In this document: positions 17,398 through 25,056 of the stretch, one piece after another | Layout: each line of letters begins with the position of its first letter | Position numbering within the stretch: position 1 is the first letter of the stretch | Origin: Dehalobacterium formicoaceticum | Lineage (GTDB): Bacteria; Bacillota; Dehalobacteriia; Dehalobacteriales; Dehalobacteriaceae | Length of the DNA stretch: 64,000 bases | Assembly (NCBI RefSeq): GCF_002224645.1 | Contig: NZ_CP022121.1 | Location: 1,246,501-1,310,500 of the forward strand | Reading direction: 5' to 3' | Translations under genes and position numbers: made by a program | The notes under the pieces: generated by a model | Told to the model about the DNA's origin: nothing | Seen by the model: the letters and a program-made list of their open reading frames with translations, nothing else | Database searches by the model: none

Positions 17398-18069
17398 ATG
17401 TTCCTACAGACGAAGGGAGTGGCAGCTATTCAACTAACAGAACGACAGAAAGAAATTATTTTGATTGTCAAAGAGAATGGTCCGATAACCGGTGAAAATG
17501 TTGCCCAGCATCTTAATCTTTCCAGAGCGGCTTTGAGAGCAGATTTGACCATCCTAGTCATGGCGGGGCTGATTGATGCCAAGCCACGGGTGGGTTATTT
17601 CTATGTGGGTGACAACTCTCGCACGATCATTTCGGAAAAGGTCATGGAAATGAAAGTTAAGGATTGCAAATCCAGACCCATTGTGGAGCGGGAGGAAGCC
17701 TCTGTATACGATACCATAGTGAAAATGTTTATTAGCGATGTAGGAACGCTCTTTATCGTAAGCCAAGGGGGTATTTTGCAAGGAGTGGTTTCCAGAAAAG
17801 ACCTTTTGAAGGTGACCTTGGGCCAAGGAGATCTGCAAAGTATGCCGGTAAATGTGATTATGACCAGGATGCCCAATATTATAACTACCACCTTGGATGA
17901 GTCCATCTATGAGGCCACGAAAAAAATCATTGAACATCAGATCGACGGTCTTCCGGTGGTACGGCCATGCGAAGCGGAGGGGCCGAATTTTGGTTTGCCG
18001 GAAGTGATTGGCAGATTCACCAAAACAAATATCACCAGGATCTTCCTAGAATTGTTGGAAGGGGATTAA
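17398..18069 (+). CDS. ccpN: CcpN-like repressor (HTH plus two CBS domains)
   Basis: Up to 223 residues: an N-terminal winged helix (LTERQKEIILIV, then GENVAQHLNLSRAALRADL) and two CBS domains (about 80-215). This is the layout of CcpN/YqzB, the repressor of gluconeogenic genes in B. subtilis, where it precedes yqfL just as here it precedes ppsR and ppdK. The true start is unclear. ATG 17398 has no ribosome site, GTG 17419 overlaps one, and an ATT at 17428 lies eight bases after AAGGGAG. By family knowledge the CBS pair binds adenine nucleotides. Confidence 0.88.
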   Translation: MFLQTKGVAAIQLTERQKEIILIVKENGPITGENVAQHLNLSRAALRADLTILVMAGLIDAKPRVGYFYVGDNSRTIISEKVMEMKVKDCKSRPIVEREEASVYDTIVKMFISDVGTLFIVSQGGILQGVVSRKDLLKVTLGQGDLQSMPVNVIMTRMPNIITTTLDESIYEATKKIIEHQIDGLPVVRPCEAEGPNFGLPEVIGRFTKTNITRIFLELLEGD

Positions 18070-18077
18070 AAAACTTT

Positions 18078-18908
18078 ATGAATCAAAAAAAAGACAAACC
18101 GGTAATATTTGTTGTTTCGGATTCCCTGGGTGAGACAGCGGATCTTCTGGCCCGGGCCGCTGCCAGCCAATTTGACAGCGGGGGGGTGGAAATCCGGAGG
18201 GTACCCTATGTATCTGTGGTGTCGGAAATAGAGACTATTTTCCGGGAAGCAGCTGTTTATAACAGTGTGATCACTTATACTGTGGTGGTCAATGAACTGA
18301 GAGAGGAAATCAGCCGTTTGTCTAAAGCATATGAGATTCCTTGTGTGGATCTATTGGGACCTACTCTGGATGCCGTGACTAAGGTTTCCGGACTGCAGCC
18401 GAAGATGGAAACCGGTCTTTTAAGAAAGCTGGACCGGGATTATTTCCGCAAGGTGGAGGCAGTAGAGTTCGCCGTCAAATATGACGATGGGAAAGATGCC
18501 CGAGGATTGATTCAGGCAGATGTTGTTTTAACAGGGGTGTCCCGAACCTCAAAAACCCCGGTTTGCATGTACTTAGCTCACAATAAAATTAAAGCAGCTA
18601 ATATGCCTTTGGTGCCCGAAGTTGCTCCTCCTCAAGAATTGTTTGAAATTAACCCCAAAAAAATAATTGGGTTGACCATAAAAGCTGAAGCATTGAATGT
18701 AATTAGGAATGAGAGATTAAAAGCCCTGGGGTTGAACCCTGGAGCAGATTATGCCAGCATTAATCGGATTATTCAGGAATTGGAATATGCAGAAAACATT
18801 TTTAAACGTATTGGTTGTGCTGTCATTGATGTATCTAATCGAGCAATCGAAGAGACTGCCGGGAAGATATCAGAGATATATTATAAGGGGGAGAAAAATG
18901 TCAAATAA
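18078..18908 (+). CDS. ppsR: Pyruvate, phosphate dikinase regulatory protein (kinase/pyrophosphorylase)
   Basis: A 276-residue DUF299 protein that both phosphorylates (ADP-dependent) and dephosphorylates a Thr on pyruvate, phosphate dikinase. The start VSDSLGETADLLARAA and the P-loop-like GVSRTSKTP near residue 155 are family landmarks. The neighbour ppdK overlaps it by 11 bp, so enzyme and regulator are made together. The ATG at 18078 is chosen by alignment to the family start; the ribosome site AAGGGG lies a little far upstream. Confidence 0.94.
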   Translation: MNQKKDKPVIFVVSDSLGETADLLARAAASQFDSGGVEIRRVPYVSVVSEIETIFREAAVYNSVITYTVVVNELREEISRLSKAYEIPCVDLLGPTLDAVTKVSGLQPKMETGLLRKLDRDYFRKVEAVEFAVKYDDGKDARGLIQADVVLTGVSRTSKTPVCMYLAHNKIKAANMPLVPEVAPPQELFEINPKKIIGLTIKAEALNVIRNERLKALGLNPGADYASINRIIQELEYAENIFKRIGCAVIDVSNRAIEETAGKISEIYYKGEKNVK

Positions 18909-21558
18909 TAAAAAGTATGTATATCTGTTTAACGAAGGAAAAGCGGACATGAAAGATTTGCTGGGAGGCAAAGGGGCCAACCTGGCAGAAATGACTAATA
19001 TCGGACTGCCGGTTCCTCCCGGACTGACGATTACCACCGAAGCTTGTAATGAATATTATGTCTTTGGAGAAAAATTCCCTCCCGGTATGGAAGCAGAGCT
19101 GGAGCAGGGTCTTAAGATACTGGAGGGGAAAATAGGTAAAAAATTCGGTGACAACGAAAATCCACTGCTGGTTTCCGTGCGTTCCGGAGCGAAGTTTTCC
19201 ATGCCCGGCATGATGGATACCATCTTGAATTTAGGTTTGACGGATACCTCCGTTCAAGGATTGATTAAATCCACCAATAACGAACGTTTTGCCTTAGATT
19301 GTTATCGCAGGTTCATTCATATGTTTGGTGATGTGGCCATGGGTGTGCCTCATCACGAATATGAAGAAATCCTGGCTGAGGAGAAAGAAAAAGAAGATGT
19401 CCAATTTGATAATCAATTGACAGTAAAAGCTTTACATACACTTCTTGATCGTTATAAGGCTTTGTATCGTAAACATACCGGTGAAGATTTCCCCCAGAAC
19501 CCCTATCAGCAGCTGCTTTTAGCCATTAAAGCCGTTTTTGGTTCCTGGAACAGTGACCGGGCCATCGTATATCGCAAACATAACAGAATTCCCGATGATT
19601 TAGGTACTGCTGTCAATGTGCAGGCAATGGTCTTTGGGAATATGGGTGATGACTGCGGTACCGGGGTAGCATTTACCAGAAATCCCGCTACCGGAGAGAG
19701 GAAATTATACGGGGAATATTTAATCAATGCCCAGGGAGAAGATGTGGTTGCCGGTATCCGAACCCCTTTGCCTATTTCCCTCCTGGAGCAGGATATGCCG
19801 GATATTTTTCAGCAATTTGAGAGTATCAGCCAGCTCTTAGAGAAACATTACCGGGATATGCAGGATATTGAATTTACAGTAGAACGGGGCAAACTTTTTA
19901 TGCTCCAGACAAGAAATGGGAAAAGAACGGCCGCAGCTGCCATGAGGGTTGCTGTTGATATGGTGCACGAAGGATTAATCACCAAGGAAGAAGCGATGCT
20001 TCGCGTAGATCCCTTGCAGATTAACCAGCTGCTCCACCCTCAAATTGATGTTAATGCTGAATTCCAAGTTATTGCAACAGGACTTCCTGCATCCCCGGGG
20101 GCGGCATACGGCAGTGTTGTTTTTGATGCCAATGATGCGGAAGCTCAAGGAAAAGCCGGTAAAAAGGTAATCTTAGTGCGTACGGAAACCACCCCTGATG
20201 ATATTCATGGTTTAGTAATGGCCCAGGGCGTTCTTACCAGCCGTGGAGGGATGACCAGTCATGCTGCCGTAGTGGCCCGTGGCATGGGTAAGCCTGCCGT
20301 TTGTGGCTGTGAAGCGATTAAAATTGATTACACGCAGAAATTATTTACCGTGGGTGATCTCACTGTAAAAGAAGGAGACTTCATCTCCATTGATGGTGCC
20401 ACAGGTAAGGTGATTTTAGGTGAGGTGCCTACTATCGCGCCGGAGCTGGGGGGAGACTTCGCCGAATATTTAGGTTGGGCTGATGAAATCAGGACCTTAG
20501 GTGTCAGGGCCAATGCAGATAATCCGAAGGATGCTCAAAAAGCTCGGGATTTTGGCGCCGCCGGTATCGGTTTAACCCGTACGGAGCATATGTTTATGGA
20601 GCAGGAACGGCTTCCTTTTGTTCAAAAGATGATTATGGCGGATACCGTAGAAGAACGAGAGGAAGCTCTATCCCATCTTTTGCCTTTCCAACAAGAAGAT
20701 TTCTATGGCATTTTGAAAGCTATGGAAGGATATCCCGTATGCATTCGTTTACTGGATCCTCCTTTGCATGAATTCCTGCCTAACCGGGAAGAGCTTTTGG
20801 TTGAAATCACCAAATTAAAATGCACCGGTGGGGATTCGGATTTGATTAAGAAAAAAGAGAAATTAATGAAAAAGGTTGACGAGCTCCATGAATTTAATCC
20901 TATGCTAGGCCACCGGGGCTGTCGTCTGGGCATTACCTATCCCGAAATCTATGCCATGCAGGCGAGAGCGATTTTCCAGGCGGTAGCTCAATTAACGAAG
21001 GAAGGGATTAAAGCCATTCCGGAAGTGGAAATCCCCTTGGTCATCCACGTGAATGAACTGGCTTTCCTGCGTAAGCAAACGGTAGAAATTGCGGAGCAGG
21101 TGATGGAAGAAACGGGTGTGAAATTTGAGTACACAGTAGGCACCATGATTGAAGTGCCCAGAGCGGCTCTGACCGCAGATGAAATTGCCACGGAAGCAGA
21201 TTTCTTCTCCTTTGGCACCAATGATTTAACTCAGACCACCTTTGGTTTTTCCCGGGATGACGCAGAAGGCAAGTTCCTTCAACATTATCTGGACTACAAG
21301 ATATTGAAAGAGAATCCCTTTGTGACCATTGACCCTAAAGGGGTAGGGCAGTTAATGGAGATCGCAGTGAAAGGCGGACGAAGCAGCAAACCAGATTTAT
21401 TAATCGGAATTTGCGGGGAGCACGGCGGGGATCCGGAATCCATCCAAACCTGCCATCAATTGGGCTTGAACTTTGTCAGTTGTTCTCCTTTCCGGGTGCC
21501 CATTGCTAGACTTGCAGCCGCCCAGGCGGCGGTGATCGAAAAGAACCAATCGAAATGA
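18898..21558 (+). CDS. ppdK: Pyruvate, phosphate dikinase
   Basis: An 886-residue enzyme interconverting pyruvate, ATP and Pi with PEP, AMP and PPi. It starts KYVYLFNEGKADMKDLLGGKGANLAEM (in parts), the nucleotide-binding domain. The swivelling phosphohistidine domain has the catalytic His in GGMTSHAAVVARGMG near residue 455, and the C-terminal PEP/pyruvate barrel ends with GICGEHGGDP. Length is normal for the family. The Thr two residues before the catalytic His is the target of PpsR. The ATG at 18898 follows GGGGGAG. Confidence 0.97.
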   Translation: MSNNKKYVYLFNEGKADMKDLLGGKGANLAEMTNIGLPVPPGLTITTEACNEYYVFGEKFPPGMEAELEQGLKILEGKIGKKFGDNENPLLVSVRSGAKFSMPGMMDTILNLGLTDTSVQGLIKSTNNERFALDCYRRFIHMFGDVAMGVPHHEYEEILAEEKEKEDVQFDNQLTVKALHTLLDRYKALYRKHTGEDFPQNPYQQLLLAIKAVFGSWNSDRAIVYRKHNRIPDDLGTAVNVQAMVFGNMGDDCGTGVAFTRNPATGERKLYGEYLINAQGEDVVAGIRTPLPISLLEQDMPDIFQQFESISQLLEKHYRDMQDIEFTVERGKLFMLQTRNGKRTAAAAMRVAVDMVHEGLITKEEAMLRVDPLQINQLLHPQIDVNAEFQVIATGLPASPGAAYGSVVFDANDAEAQGKAGKKVILVRTETTPDDIHGLVMAQGVLTSRGGMTSHAAVVARGMGKPAVCGCEAIKIDYTQKLFTVGDLTVKEGDFISIDGATGKVILGEVPTIAPELGGDFAEYLGWADEIRTLGVRANADNPKDAQKARDFGAAGIGLTRTEHMFMEQERLPFVQKMIMADTVEEREEALSHLLPFQQEDFYGILKAMEGYPVCIRLLDPPLHEFLPNREELLVEITKLKCTGGDSDLIKKKEKLMKKVDELHEFNPMLGHRGCRLGITYPEIYAMQARAIFQAVAQLTKEGIKAIPEVEIPLVIHVNELAFLRKQTVEIAEQVMEETGVKFEYTVGTMIEVPRAALTADEIATEADFFSFGTNDLTQTTFGFSRDDAEGKFLQHYLDYKILKENPFVTIDPKGVGQLMEIAVKGGRSSKPDLLIGICGEHGGDPESIQTCHQLGLNFVSCSPFRVPIARLAAAQAAVIEKNQSK

Positions 21559-21623
21559 TACGAGTAAAGCACATTAAACCTTATGTGCTAAGTCTTTGAC
21601 AACTTCTAAAAAATATAGAACAA

Positions 21624-21665
21624 GGGTACTGACACATTTCTAAGGGTCAGTACCCTGTTTTCTTT
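21624..21665 (+). terminator. Terminator after ppdK
   Basis: GGGTACTGAC pairs with GTCAGTACCC around 12 bases, then TGTTTTCTTT. Confidence 0.88.
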
Positions 21666-21686
21666 ACACAATAGTCAAAACCACTA

Positions 21687-21716
21687 TTGAAAGGTAACGA
21701 CAAAAAGCGTTACAAT
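21687..21716 (+). promoter_or_regulatory. Promoter with overlapping operator for the toxin-antitoxin pair
   Basis: TTGAAA (21687), 18 bp, TACAAT (21711). The spacer holds GTAACG (21694) and CGTTAC (21708), an inverted repeat that reaches into the -10 box; binding there by the antitoxin would block polymerase, the usual autoregulation of such modules. Confidence 0.6.
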
Positions 21717-21739
21717 ATTATCAGAAGGAGATGATTAGC

Positions 21740-22045
21740 ATGGAAAAAACTACGACTTTAAATTTGAGAGTTAATCCTGACGTAAAAAGAAGGGCGGAGG
21801 AAGTTCTTTCACATCTCGGCATCCCTATGTCCACAGCGATAGATATATATCTGAAGCAGATTTCGATGACCGGTGGAATACCTTTTGCTGTAACACTGCC
21901 GAAAGTACCAGTTTCCGTAAACGCCGATTTGATGACAACGGACGAAATTCATGCGAAGTTAAAGGAAGGATATAACGATATTAAAAAAGGTAATGTGCAG
22001 GATGCATCTGCTGCCTTTCAGAGATTTCGGGAGACACACCGATGA
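21740..22045 (+). CDS. RelB/DinJ-family antitoxin
   Basis: A 101-residue protein. The first 50 residues (TTLNLRVNPDVKRRAEEVL, then MSTAIDIYLKQI) form the ribbon-helix-helix DNA-binding fold of RelB/DinJ antitoxins; the C-terminal half would wrap the toxin. The ATG at 21740 is spaced correctly from GAAGGAG; an in-frame ATG three codons upstream abuts that site. The stop overlaps the toxin start (ATGA). Confidence 0.9.
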   Translation: MEKTTTLNLRVNPDVKRRAEEVLSHLGIPMSTAIDIYLKQISMTGGIPFAVTLPKVPVSVNADLMTTDEIHAKLKEGYNDIKKGNVQDASAAFQRFRETHR

Positions 22046-22377
22046 AGCAGTATAAGATTCAGATCACGGACAAGGCACTTTCCGATATGGAGGAGATTTA
22101 TAATTATATCGCAGGGCAGCTACAGGCACCGGAAGCGGCCATGGGGCAGTATAACAGAATAGCTAACGCAATCGAAACTCTTGATATGTTCCCGGAACGT
22201 GTGGAGTTAATGGAGACAGGAGAAGAACGTGCACTGGGGCTCAGACAAACGCCTGTTGATAACTTTTCTGTATTCTTCCATATCAGAGAAGAGCGGGTAA
22301 TCATTACAAATGTTTTATGTAGTGCCGGCGATATAGCCAAGCGTTTACGTGATCATGAAAGCTTCAGCTGGGGGTAA
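22042..22377 (+). CDS. RelE/ParE-superfamily toxin
   Basis: A 111-residue protein with the RelE/ParE pattern: ITDKALSDMEEIYNYIA at the N-terminus, a central MFPERVELM segment and a C-terminal FHIREERVIITNVLCSAGD strand pair. Members cleave ribosome-bound mRNA (RelE) or poison gyrase (ParE); which applies here cannot be read. Translationally coupled to the antitoxin by a four-base overlap. Confidence 0.88.
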   Translation: MKQYKIQITDKALSDMEEIYNYIAGQLQAPEAAMGQYNRIANAIETLDMFPERVELMETGEERALGLRQTPVDNFSVFFHIREERVIITNVLCSAGDIAKRLRDHESFSWG

Positions 22378-22450
22378 TTTGAGACGAAGAGCGGTAAATT
22401 CGAAAATACCTTATAGCAAACGTGTAGAATAATATGAACAGGGTGACAAA

Positions 22451-22776
22451 ATGCCAGCTACAACATCTTTACCTGGTTGGTTTTGGATTATATATTATGT
22501 TTTCTGATAATAACATTTGGTGTCTCAATATTTGCTATTATGAAAAAAAGAAATCGGGTACTATCCATAATAAATTTGATAATACTGATTACTGTTCCTG
22601 CTATAAGCTTTATTAATGATATAGGGAGGTCAGCACCAAATGAATTTCAACACCTTATTGTCAATTTAATGCAAGGTTCCCTTTGGGCAATTTATGCATT
22701 TGTAGGTTATTTATTTATTCTAGTTTGGGGATATTATTATATAAGAATAATAATACTTAAGCTTAAAAGAAAATAA
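22451..22776 (+). pseudogene. Small membrane protein gene with a one-base frameshift
   Basis: ATG 22451 follows AGGGTGA and gives a plausible N-terminus (PATTSLPGWFWIIYYVF) that hits TGA at 22505. Resuming in the -1 frame from the same point gives LIITFGVSIFAIMKKRN and three more hydrophobic segments to the stop at 22776. One added C before CTG (TTCTGA to TTCCTGA) would join the two into a single protein of about 108 residues. This looks like a recent single-base deletion or a sequencing error. Readthrough as selenocysteine is excluded because TAA follows at once. Confidence 0.6.
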
Positions 22777-22975
22777 TGTTGATATGTTGTAATATTTAAA
22801 TTTTCCGCACTTAGTCACAATAGTCATACAATTTATGAATTACAAAAAGTGCTGGAAATAAAAAGGTTTAGCTGTAAAGATTAAGTTAATCTAGCAGAAC
22901 TGTTGGCCTAAAGATAATAAGTTTCATGTGTTCGTGTTAAGCTATCCTAGAATACTTATAAAAGGGGTGGTATCT

Positions 22976-23245
22976 ATGATGTACCCATATATAATTTTAT
23001 ATGACGAAACAGAGATAGTTCATTCGCATATTATCGAGGAAAATGGGATGCAATGTGTAGAGGTTCATTTTGAGCGCCCAAGGGAAGATGGCTTCGATAT
23101 AGCAAGATGTATCCTACCGACCTATACATGGATTAGGCGTGAAGGGTTCACTGACGAAGAGATCAATAAATTTGAAAGATTTCTCCATAATAATGCGCAT
23201 TTGCTTTATAAATATGCTGCATCTGGGGGGATAAAAATTGCCTAG
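22976..23245 (+). CDS. Uncharacterised 89-residue protein paired with a DUF4160 gene
   Basis: A small acidic protein without membrane segments or signal. Landmarks are ILYDETEIVHSHI, VEVHFERPREDGFD and the end NAHLLYKYAASGGIKIA. I recognise this as the usual upstream partner of DUF4160 proteins but know no function. ATG 22976 or 22979 follow GGGGTGG. Its end overlaps the next gene by eight bases, so the two are coupled, an arrangement like that of toxin-antitoxin pairs. Confidence 0.7.
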   Translation: MMYPYIILYDETEIVHSHIIEENGMQCVEVHFERPREDGFDIARCILPTYTWIRREGFTDEEINKFERFLHNNAHLLYKYAASGGIKIA

Positions 23246-23516
23246 CCTATTTCGCATTGGCTCTTATTTAGTCTTTTTTTGGTCAAATGAAAATTTTGAA
23301 CCAATACATGTACATATAGGTAAAGGAAGGCCAAGTCCCAATGCAACTAAAGTATGGTTGACGGCGGCAGGTGGCTGTATTATTGCTAATAATTCAGGTA
23401 GAATACCACAAAACGAATTAAATGAGATGATGGAGATTATAGCTGCACAGCATTTTATGATATGCGAAGAGTGGAAAAATCATTTCAAGGTTGATGAGAT
23501 TAAGTTCTATTGCTAA
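23238..23516 (+). CDS. DUF4160 domain protein
   Basis: A 92-residue protein with the DUF4160 pattern: PSLFRIGSYLVFFWSNENFEPIHVHI, then WLTAAGGCIIANNSGRIP (both in part) and a C-terminal helix MMEIIAAQHFMICEEWKNHF. DUF4160 genes are common in mobile and toxin-antitoxin-rich DNA and usually sit with a DUF2442-type or similar partner. Function unproven. Located in the AT-rich patch between relBE and arsM. Confidence 0.82.
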   Translation: MPSLFRIGSYLVFFWSNENFEPIHVHIGKGRPSPNATKVWLTAAGGCIIANNSGRIPQNELNEMMEIIAAQHFMICEEWKNHFKVDEIKFYC

Positions 23517-23624
23517 GAAGAAAATTACATGATTGCGGGATATTTTTATATTCATCTAGTGGACACAAAGTGCTATAATCAAGATAAATTGGATAATGTG
23601 GAGTGTTAACTGAAGGAGAGCGTA

Positions 23625-23899
23625 ATGGTTATGTATATTCAGCTAGCTGAAAAGAAGCATGAACCGGCCGTTTCTGAATGTGTAGGTATGTTCAGGGAAG
23701 AGGGATTGGACGTAAATTAATTGAGCATGCATTTAATTTTGCCCAAAAAGCGGGTTTGCACGAAGTCAATCTTTATACAAACGAGTTAATGACTGAAAAT
23801 ATTAGGTACTATCTTGGACTCGGATTTATCGAAGTGGGACGACGATTGGAAGATGGTTACAGACGGGTGTATTTTGCAAAGCCTTTACAGCTTCAGTAG
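23625..23899 (+). pseudogene. GNAT acetyltransferase remnant with internal deletion
   Basis: ATG 23625 (after AAGGAGAG) starts a GNAT-like N-terminus (MYIQLAEKKHEPAVSECV). About 20 codons on, the frame changes to one that reads QGRGIGRKLIEHAFNFA, the acetyl-CoA-binding motif A, and then YYLGLGFIEVGRR to the stop at 23899. Beta strands 2-4, some 50-60 residues in intact relatives, are missing. A deletion fusing both ends is the simplest reading. The 3' frame (from 23678) could in principle still make a 73-residue fragment. Confidence 0.65.
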
Positions 23900-23939
23900 T
23901 AATATTCACCAACTTAAAATAATTTAAGGAGGGGTATTT

Positions 23940-24728
23940 ATGGGTGGTATAAATAAAACTGATATTCGAAATATTGTTCGTAAAAGTTATGGCAAAATAG
24001 CTGACGGTGAGGTAAACGATGGAGCCTGCTGTAGCGGTATTATTAACATCAACGATTCTAGCCAAAAAATATCAGAAGAAATTGGGTATTCTAATGAAGA
24101 AATCTTAAATGTACCAGAAGGAGCTAACATGGGGCTAGGTTGTGGAAATCCCCAATTGTTTGCAGAGATAAAAGAAGGTGAAACAGTAATTGACATTGGG
24201 AGCGGTGGAGGATTTGATTGTTTTTTGGCATCAAAAAAGGTAGGTCCCGAGGGATATGTAATTGGAGTAGATATGACTCCCGAAATGTTGAATAAATCAA
24301 GGGTTTTATCAAAAAAACATAATTATACGAATGTAGATTTCAGATTAGGTGAAATTGAAAATCTTCCAGTAGCTGATAACACGGCAGATGTGATTATCTC
24401 AAATTGTGTAATAAACCTGTCCCCTAAAAAACAAAGGGTATATAATGAGGTATACAGGGTATTGCGAAAAGGTGGCAGAGTTGCTATTTCTGATGTAGTC
24501 CTCATTAAAGACCTGACAGAAGAAATGAAGCAAGATGAAAATCTTTATTGTGGTTGAGTTTCTGGCGCCTCTTCAGTTGAAGAGCTAAAAATATATTTAG
24601 AGAGAGCTGGATTTGCAAATATCAATATTGAAACTAAAGAAGTACCTGAGGAATATGCTAAAAAATGGGCACATAATTTAAGAGTTGGTGAATATATTAT
24701 GTCTGCTTCGATAAAGGCAACCAAATAG
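23940..24728 (+). CDS. arsM: Arsenite methyltransferase ArsM, selenoprotein (Sec206)
   Basis: A 262-residue SAM-dependent methyltransferase if UGA 24555-24557 is read as selenocysteine. Landmarks are GACCSG near residue 30, GLGCGNP at about 65, the SAM motif DIGSGGGFDCFLA and ISNCVINLSP, all typical of ArsM. After YCG the UGA falls where relatives have Cys (YCGC-VSGA), one of the As(III) ligands. The downstream frame (VSGASSVEELKIYLERAGF) continues the family fold to TAG 24726. A hairpin CTCTTC-AGTT-GAAGAG (24569-24584), 11 bases after the UGA and with G in the loop, fits a bacterial SECIS. The enzyme methylates trivalent arsenic using thiols. Confidence 0.85.
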
Positions 24729-24829
24729 ATGTAAGTTATATTACAAATCACGGTTTCTTGTCTTTTACAGGTACAATTTTAAGAAATTTCTTAAAAAGTT
24801 TTGACTCCGGAAGGAATTTGTCAGTTTGT

Positions 24830-25056
24830 ATAGAATAAATTAAACAACAGGCATCAAGAAGGTGCCTAAAAGTATCAAGAAGATACATTTTGTAATTATG
24901 CGATTTATTATCCCAGACAGTTTCATAATTGTAATTTGACCATGAAGGTCTTGCCCGAAGAAAGGGGCAGCTTCATGGTTTTTGTTTTTAAAGGGGCATG
25001 TCAAAAAACACCAAAAGCTATCTGGTAATTAATTATTTTTGGAGGAGCTGATTTTT
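24830..25056 (+). promoter_or_regulatory. Structured leader of cbiMQO with conserved hairpin and terminator
   Basis: TGTATAGAAT (about 24830) is an extended -10. The leader then has hairpins AGGCA...TGCCT (24849-24867) and GTATC-AAGAA-GATAC (24872-24886). It next carries a block starting AGACAGTTTCATA (24915) that leads into GACC-ATGAA-GGTC (24938-24950). The 3' half of a terminator, CTTCATGGT (24971-24979) plus TTTTTGTTTTT, pairs with ACCATGAAG, so the small hairpin and the terminator exclude each other. The same block occurs at 54433-54519. I recognise no known riboswitch class; it is not a cobalamin riboswitch. Confidence 0.6.

Noticed and set aside
22503-22512. TGA in the 22451 frame as another selenocysteine codon
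   Set aside because: TAA follows the TGA directly, so readthrough gives nothing; a one-base shift explains the downstream homology instead.
21740-24728. Integrated mobile element covering the accessory patch
   Set aside because: No integrase, transposase, tRNA site or flanking direct repeats were seen; only AT-richness and decayed genes suggest foreign origin.
24729-25056. Cobalamin riboswitch before cbiM
   Set aside because: No B12-box (GCCACTG-type) sequence is present; the hairpins there are of another kind.
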